From Fragilaria crotonensis (taxonomy: Eukaryota; Bacillariophyta; Fragilariophyceae; Fragilariales; Fragilariaceae): a stretch of DNA of 23,064 nt. Below the pieces are notes generated by a model. That model ran no database searches and was not told the DNA's origin. It saw only the letters and a list, made by a program, of their open reading frames with translations. Location: positions 1-23,064 of the forward strand of contig JAKSYS010000810.1 in assembly GCA_022925895.1 (NCBI GenBank). The letters run 5' to 3'. A program made the translations under genes and the position numbers. Each line of letters opens with the position of its first letter. The first letter of the stretch is position 1. Positions 19,831 to 23,064 of the stretch are shown here, piece after piece.

Positions 19831-20278
19831 CAGTGCATGACATCTGAGATAAAAACGGCACCCGAAGCCGCAGCCGGCCGATTTTTTGCAGAGGCTTTTG
19901 GCCGCAGCCGGCCGTATGCCGATATGTGAGCCCGGCCGTACCCGTCTGCAGTCCGACAGTCCCTGCCCGCACAGGGCCGCAGCCGGACTGTCACTGCCCG
20001 TACCCGTACCCGGCCGCAGTCGTAAGGAAGTACAGTACATACTATAAACATAGTACACAGTACTGTACTGACAGTACGTTGTCAGCAACCACCGTACCCG
20101 TGAAAAATGACAGGTGTGATCCGCCCTTTACCCGGGATTGGCCAAAAAGTGATAGGAATCGACCGGAGCCGGCCGGAACCGGCCGGGACCTAAATACACG
20201 GACCGCAGCCGCCCGAAATCACGGCCGGCCCGCGATTTCCGGCCGGCTGCGGCTAACGGGCCCCGATGTCATGCACTG
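19831..20278. mobile_element. Non-autonomous hAT-like transposon (MITE)
   Basis: A 448-bp element with perfect 14-bp terminal inverted repeats: CAGTGCATGACATC at 19831-19844 and its complement at 20265-20278. It is flanked by the 8-bp direct repeat CTGGACAG (19823-19830 and 20279-20286). The TIR start CAGTG fits the hAT consensus YARNG, and the duplication fits the Ac-family pattern nTnnnnAn. The interior is GC-rich with several GCCGCAGCCGGCCG words near both ends (19867, 19901 and, inverted, 20240), like hAT subterminal transposase-binding repeats. There is no transposase ORF, so mobility would need a partner element elsewhere. Confidence 0.9.
19867..20253. repeat. Subterminal GCCGCAGCCGGCCG words of the hAT-like element
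   Basis: Exact 14-bp copies lie at 19867-19880 and 19901-19914 in direct orientation and at 20240-20253 inverted. Shorter relatives lie between. They sit near both ends of the element, where hAT transposases commonly bind. Confidence 0.75.
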
Positions 20279-20286
20279 CTGGACAG
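20279..20286. repeat. Right 8-bp target-site duplication
   Basis: CTGGACAG directly follows the right inverted repeat and is identical to the left copy at 19823-19830. Confidence 0.92.
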
Positions 20287-21260
20287 GCGGAGTTGGGACT
20301 AGTACCCAAATCGGGGTCTCCGTTTTCCAGGGTTCCAGGGTTTGAAGTGTCGAAAACACGAGCCATGTTGTTAGGGCTATAACCGCCAGTTGCGGTGACC
20401 GTCAGGCCGTACTTGTTGAACCACTCATTTTTTACATACGCGCCCCGAGCGAGGACTGTTCCGTCTCCTTCCGTAGAGAAGTCGATTGTCACACAGGTTG
20501 GACACTTCGATTGACTGAGGCTTACAAATAATGTGCCGAGATTCGTTGAGTCCAAGAACCCGGGCCCGTCGCTAATGGGACATTGTGTACTCAAGATTTG
20601 TGCCAATGATGACCCACTGATGATGACGTCAATGATTGGATTGACTCCAAGGCAGCCAGGGTACAAAGGAACAAGTTCTTTTGCAAAGGCTGCCTCCAAC
20701 GTCGCTTCCATCTGTGGTTTGAAGGTATTTGTAAACCATGCGCTAACAAGACCCCTGTGCCCGTCATTGGCTTCACCCCCTTTACCATTGTTACATAGCA
20801 CTCTCTTATCCCCATTATCAGCTGAGCACATTCCTCGGCGGCAACCCCCGATGCCTCTCCACATAAACCGGGACACTCGCAGGCGGCGCCTCGTTGCAGA
20901 TGTGGGAGCTGGGCATACACCAGCAATGTATGCTGCATCGTCATAAGCACCTGCATCACCAACACCGTAGTTCAACAAGATGGTATTTATGTCGTGTCCA
21001 AGTAAGAGTTGGTCAGCCAGCCTGCAGGATTGTGTCAGCAAATTCTGAGGAGTTATCGATACGGTGATGTCAAAGAAATCTACCACTCCCGGATCCAGTG
21101 CACACACCACTGCCGCGGTTCGTCCTCGGGACGATTGCATCAACTGCTCAGTAAAGTTTTGTTGAACGATATGCTTGACATGGTACCTGGTACCTGGTAC
21201 TTGTACCCAAACAAATGCTCCATGATGCGACTCGTTTATCTGGTCGCTGGTCATGGCCAT

Positions 21261-23064
21261 GGTACAGTAGTGTGTACGTGGTATGTTGTAGGTCGTACTC
21301 TTACTCCAGTACAGGTACTTGCAGTACGTTCTGGACTCTGGAGTCTGGAGTATCATACGCTACTACCGCTACTCTAGTACTCTAGTACACGTAATTATGG
21401 TCTGCATTTGTGCACACACAAACGTCGATCAAACCACGACAGATGATAGGATGCCCGCAAGTCTCAAAAGGTGTGAAATACATGGCCATTGGCAATTTAA
21501 ATCTTGCGAATGTGCTATGCCCATGATTGCTGGTCCAAGGTAATGTCACAGAGGCAACTATATTGGGTATTCTTCTGGGAAAGGAAACGCTACTATGTCC
21601 TGGTTTTGGACTCATATCTAACGCTGAACCTTAGCAATCATAGTGATCAGGAGGAGTCTCACCGCGAATAATTGTTTCGGACACTTTCCCATTCAATTTA
21701 TAGTTGCCTTGGTGAGCAGTGTTCAATCAGCATGGTATCAAAGTACTATGTTGACCAATTCAGTTATTCGAGTGCACCATTTGTTGCATTGGTACTTGCC
21801 ACAACCTTCTTCAGTCTGTTCATGCATGACACTTTTTGCAAAATGATGGTGTTGTAAAGGGCATGTGAGTTCTAATTGATGGATATCATGTGTGCAGGCC
21901 AGGTGGTACATGTTTGCCTCAATTCTACCATCACGACCTGTTCCCTGGTGATGCTGTCCAAAATCAGGACATTTGGGATGTCATCATCTTGTGGAAATAG
22001 CAGGGTGTAGTACCAGAGTTTGATTCTGAACAGAAAATGTCGTGGTAATTTGTGCACTGCTGCTGGCATGCATGGCTCTACCAAGAACAGACAAACCATT
22101 GGACATTTTTTTACATTTATTGTTTGTCATCTTACCACCATAACCACTGCAGTCATGATCATAATTCTGGGTAACCAATAATAATTCTTGGTTGTGTTGA
22201 GCACATGTGTCAGGCTGCCTTGACCTGACATCGTACTAGAGTATTGTTCAGGGACACAGTCCATTTTTACAGGGATTGTATGCATATATGAACTTCAGAG
22301 TATACAATCAGCCAGGTTCTTTGGGTCACAACATGTCAATCCCTCATGCTGTGTAATGTATCAACTCCAATTGTTACCGGCGGGCAGCAGGCAGGCATAG
22401 TATGTCACAACACACATATGCTGCATGGTCATGATGTCATCGCCACCGCCTAAGGAAGAAGCAAGTGCACACCATCATTCATGTGCCAGAACCAGCAAGA
22501 CATACCTCTAGATAATACTAAGTGGGTCGGTCCTCAGCCGCTGCTGGATGGTCATAAAACCTGTCACACATGATGGTAACAAACATCTTTCCCTCAGTGT
22601 TGGCTGGTTTTCATGAAGTACAGACCACCAAGGTGTTGTTGCTCAGCAATCTAGTATGTTTAAACACGCGTATACATTACGGTGCTCATGATGCAAATTG
22701 TGCTCATATCTGATCAGGATTCCTCATGCATGTGGTACAAATCTGGCCATCCATTCCACAAAATCACTCCTGCACAAACCAGCACAGAGAACAGCTTAGT
22801 ATGATATGGTTCCACAGGACCTTTGGCTGATGAAGGGATCATGTCAAACTCTCGCTCACCATGTGTCAATGAAAGAAGGATTCAAGAGTAGGCCATCCTG
22901 TATCATGAAGGATGTGCCGGAATGAGTTTCTGTAATCTGTGTTAGTTCTTCTTGTCATAAGGCTTGCTTACTTTGGGTGGTTCTGGATTTTTTGATGAAA
23001 TGGAGGAAGATTTGTTTATACCAGCATAGCTATAAGTATGATATGAATTGAGAATATCTCTATT
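21261..23064. other. Gene-poor tail with CpG-depleted segment
   Basis: From 21261 to about 21640 the DNA is rich in GTAC words (for example repeated GGTACCT near 21182-21200) and may hold upstream exons of the disrupted gene, though none could be identified. From about 21640 to the end there is no gene-like ORF on either strand and CG dinucleotides are rare: 14 in 21841-23064, while CA and TG are abundant. No known protein family could be read. It most likely represents decayed repeat or transposon DNA. Confidence 0.6.

Larger units (their letters stand above)
19366..21260 (-). pseudogene. Cys-rich possibly secreted protein gene split by a hAT-like element
   Basis: A function is not recognised. 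With the insertion and one 8-bp duplication removed, the minus-strand frame reads without a break: NGDPDLGTSPNSACP joins GGGPGVGKNGIPGKLGENC, then an 80-nt intron (GTAAGA...TACAG, 19674-19753), then NVLIIQESNKTTPDDNATGG and on to TAG at 19366-19368. The C-terminal half (VTIDFSTEGDG, GLTVTATGGY, MARVFDTSNPG, DPDLGTP-like, NVLIIQE, ALLDIPG) resembles a beta-rich domain of bacterial surface proteins and related diatom proteins; this similarity is recalled, not computed. The N-terminal half is Cys-rich (FMWRGIGGCRRGMCSADNGD). As it stands, a stop falls inside the element. The true start is unknown: ATG 21260 is the best in-frame choice, but CAG|TTG at 21143 looks like a 3' splice site, and no signal-peptide exon was found upstream. 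It may be a dead gene, a polymorphic allele, or a gene that splices the insertion out. Confidence 0.7.

Noticed and set aside
19728-20051. A minus-strand ORF joining element and host sequence
   Set aside because: It is a chimera of transposon DNA and a host exon fragment, not an independent gene.
21733-21743. TGGTATCAAAG, similar to an initiator-Met tRNA primer-binding site of LTR retrotransposons
   Set aside because: Only a short partial match, with no flanking long terminal repeats or polyprotein reading frame.
1-23064. tRNA, rRNA and CRISPR signatures
   Set aside because: No cloverleaf-type B-box cluster, conserved rRNA segment or spaced repeat array was noticed by eye; a covariance-model scan would be decisive.

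Overview
The window looks like nuclear DNA from a diatom, probably a pennate species similar to Phaeodactylum. This is an inference from four things. Two genes begin with a signal peptide followed by a Phe motif (TSA|FQ and TDG|FG), as in bipartite presequences for complex red-lineage plastids. The introns are short, GT-AG, and about 50-150 nt. Genes are tightly packed and switch strand often. The gene set is eukaryotic: UEV, BCP1, NSRP1, FAN1, a CAX antiporter, and a plastid EF-Ts encoded in the nucleus. No tRNA, rRNA or CRISPR array was recognised.

Layout, left to right. (1) A D27-like beta-carotene isomerase gene (+, 44-1243) has an in-frame TAA just before its conserved Cys-rich domain. 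(2) A three-exon plastid EF-Ts gene (+, 1927-4309) carries 32 tandem copies of an eight-residue Val/Ala/Glu/Pro unit. (3) A PD-(D/E)XK nuclease-like gene (+, 4754-6270) lies tail to tail with (4) a BCP1/BCCIP-like gene (-, 6325-7290). (5) A DUF5522-cobalamin adenosyltransferase fusion (+, 7862-8932) lies tail to tail with (6) a three-exon CAX-type cation/proton antiporter (-, 9040-10924). (7) A FAN1-like repair nuclease (+, 11611-16124) overlaps at its 3' end (8) a PhyH-family dioxygenase gene (-, 16108-17208). That gene is head to head with (9) an MMS2/UEV ubiquitin-conjugating variant (+, 17357-17971), which converges on (10) an NSRP1-like splicing factor gene (-, 18079-18984). (11) Last is a gene for a Cys-rich, possibly secreted protein (-, about 19366-21260).

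The most striking structure is in gene 11. A 448-bp GC-rich element (19831-20278) with 14-bp perfect terminal inverted repeats and an 8-bp target-site duplication (CTGGACAG) sits inside the coding sequence. Removing the element and one duplication copy rejoins the reading frame exactly. TIR start, duplication length and duplication pattern all fit a non-autonomous hAT transposon of the Ac type. Because one splice-site pair inside the element would keep the frame, it could also be acting as a new intron.

From about 21,640 to the end there is no gene-like ORF and CpG is strongly depleted (14 CpG in the last 1,224 bases), which suggests an old decayed, probably methylated region. Functionally, FAN1 and UEV both belong to DNA-damage tolerance and repair, EF-Ts and the D27-like protein are plastid proteins, and the others are housekeeping. 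Nothing shows that the genes form one pathway; the clustering is probably just compact gene packing.
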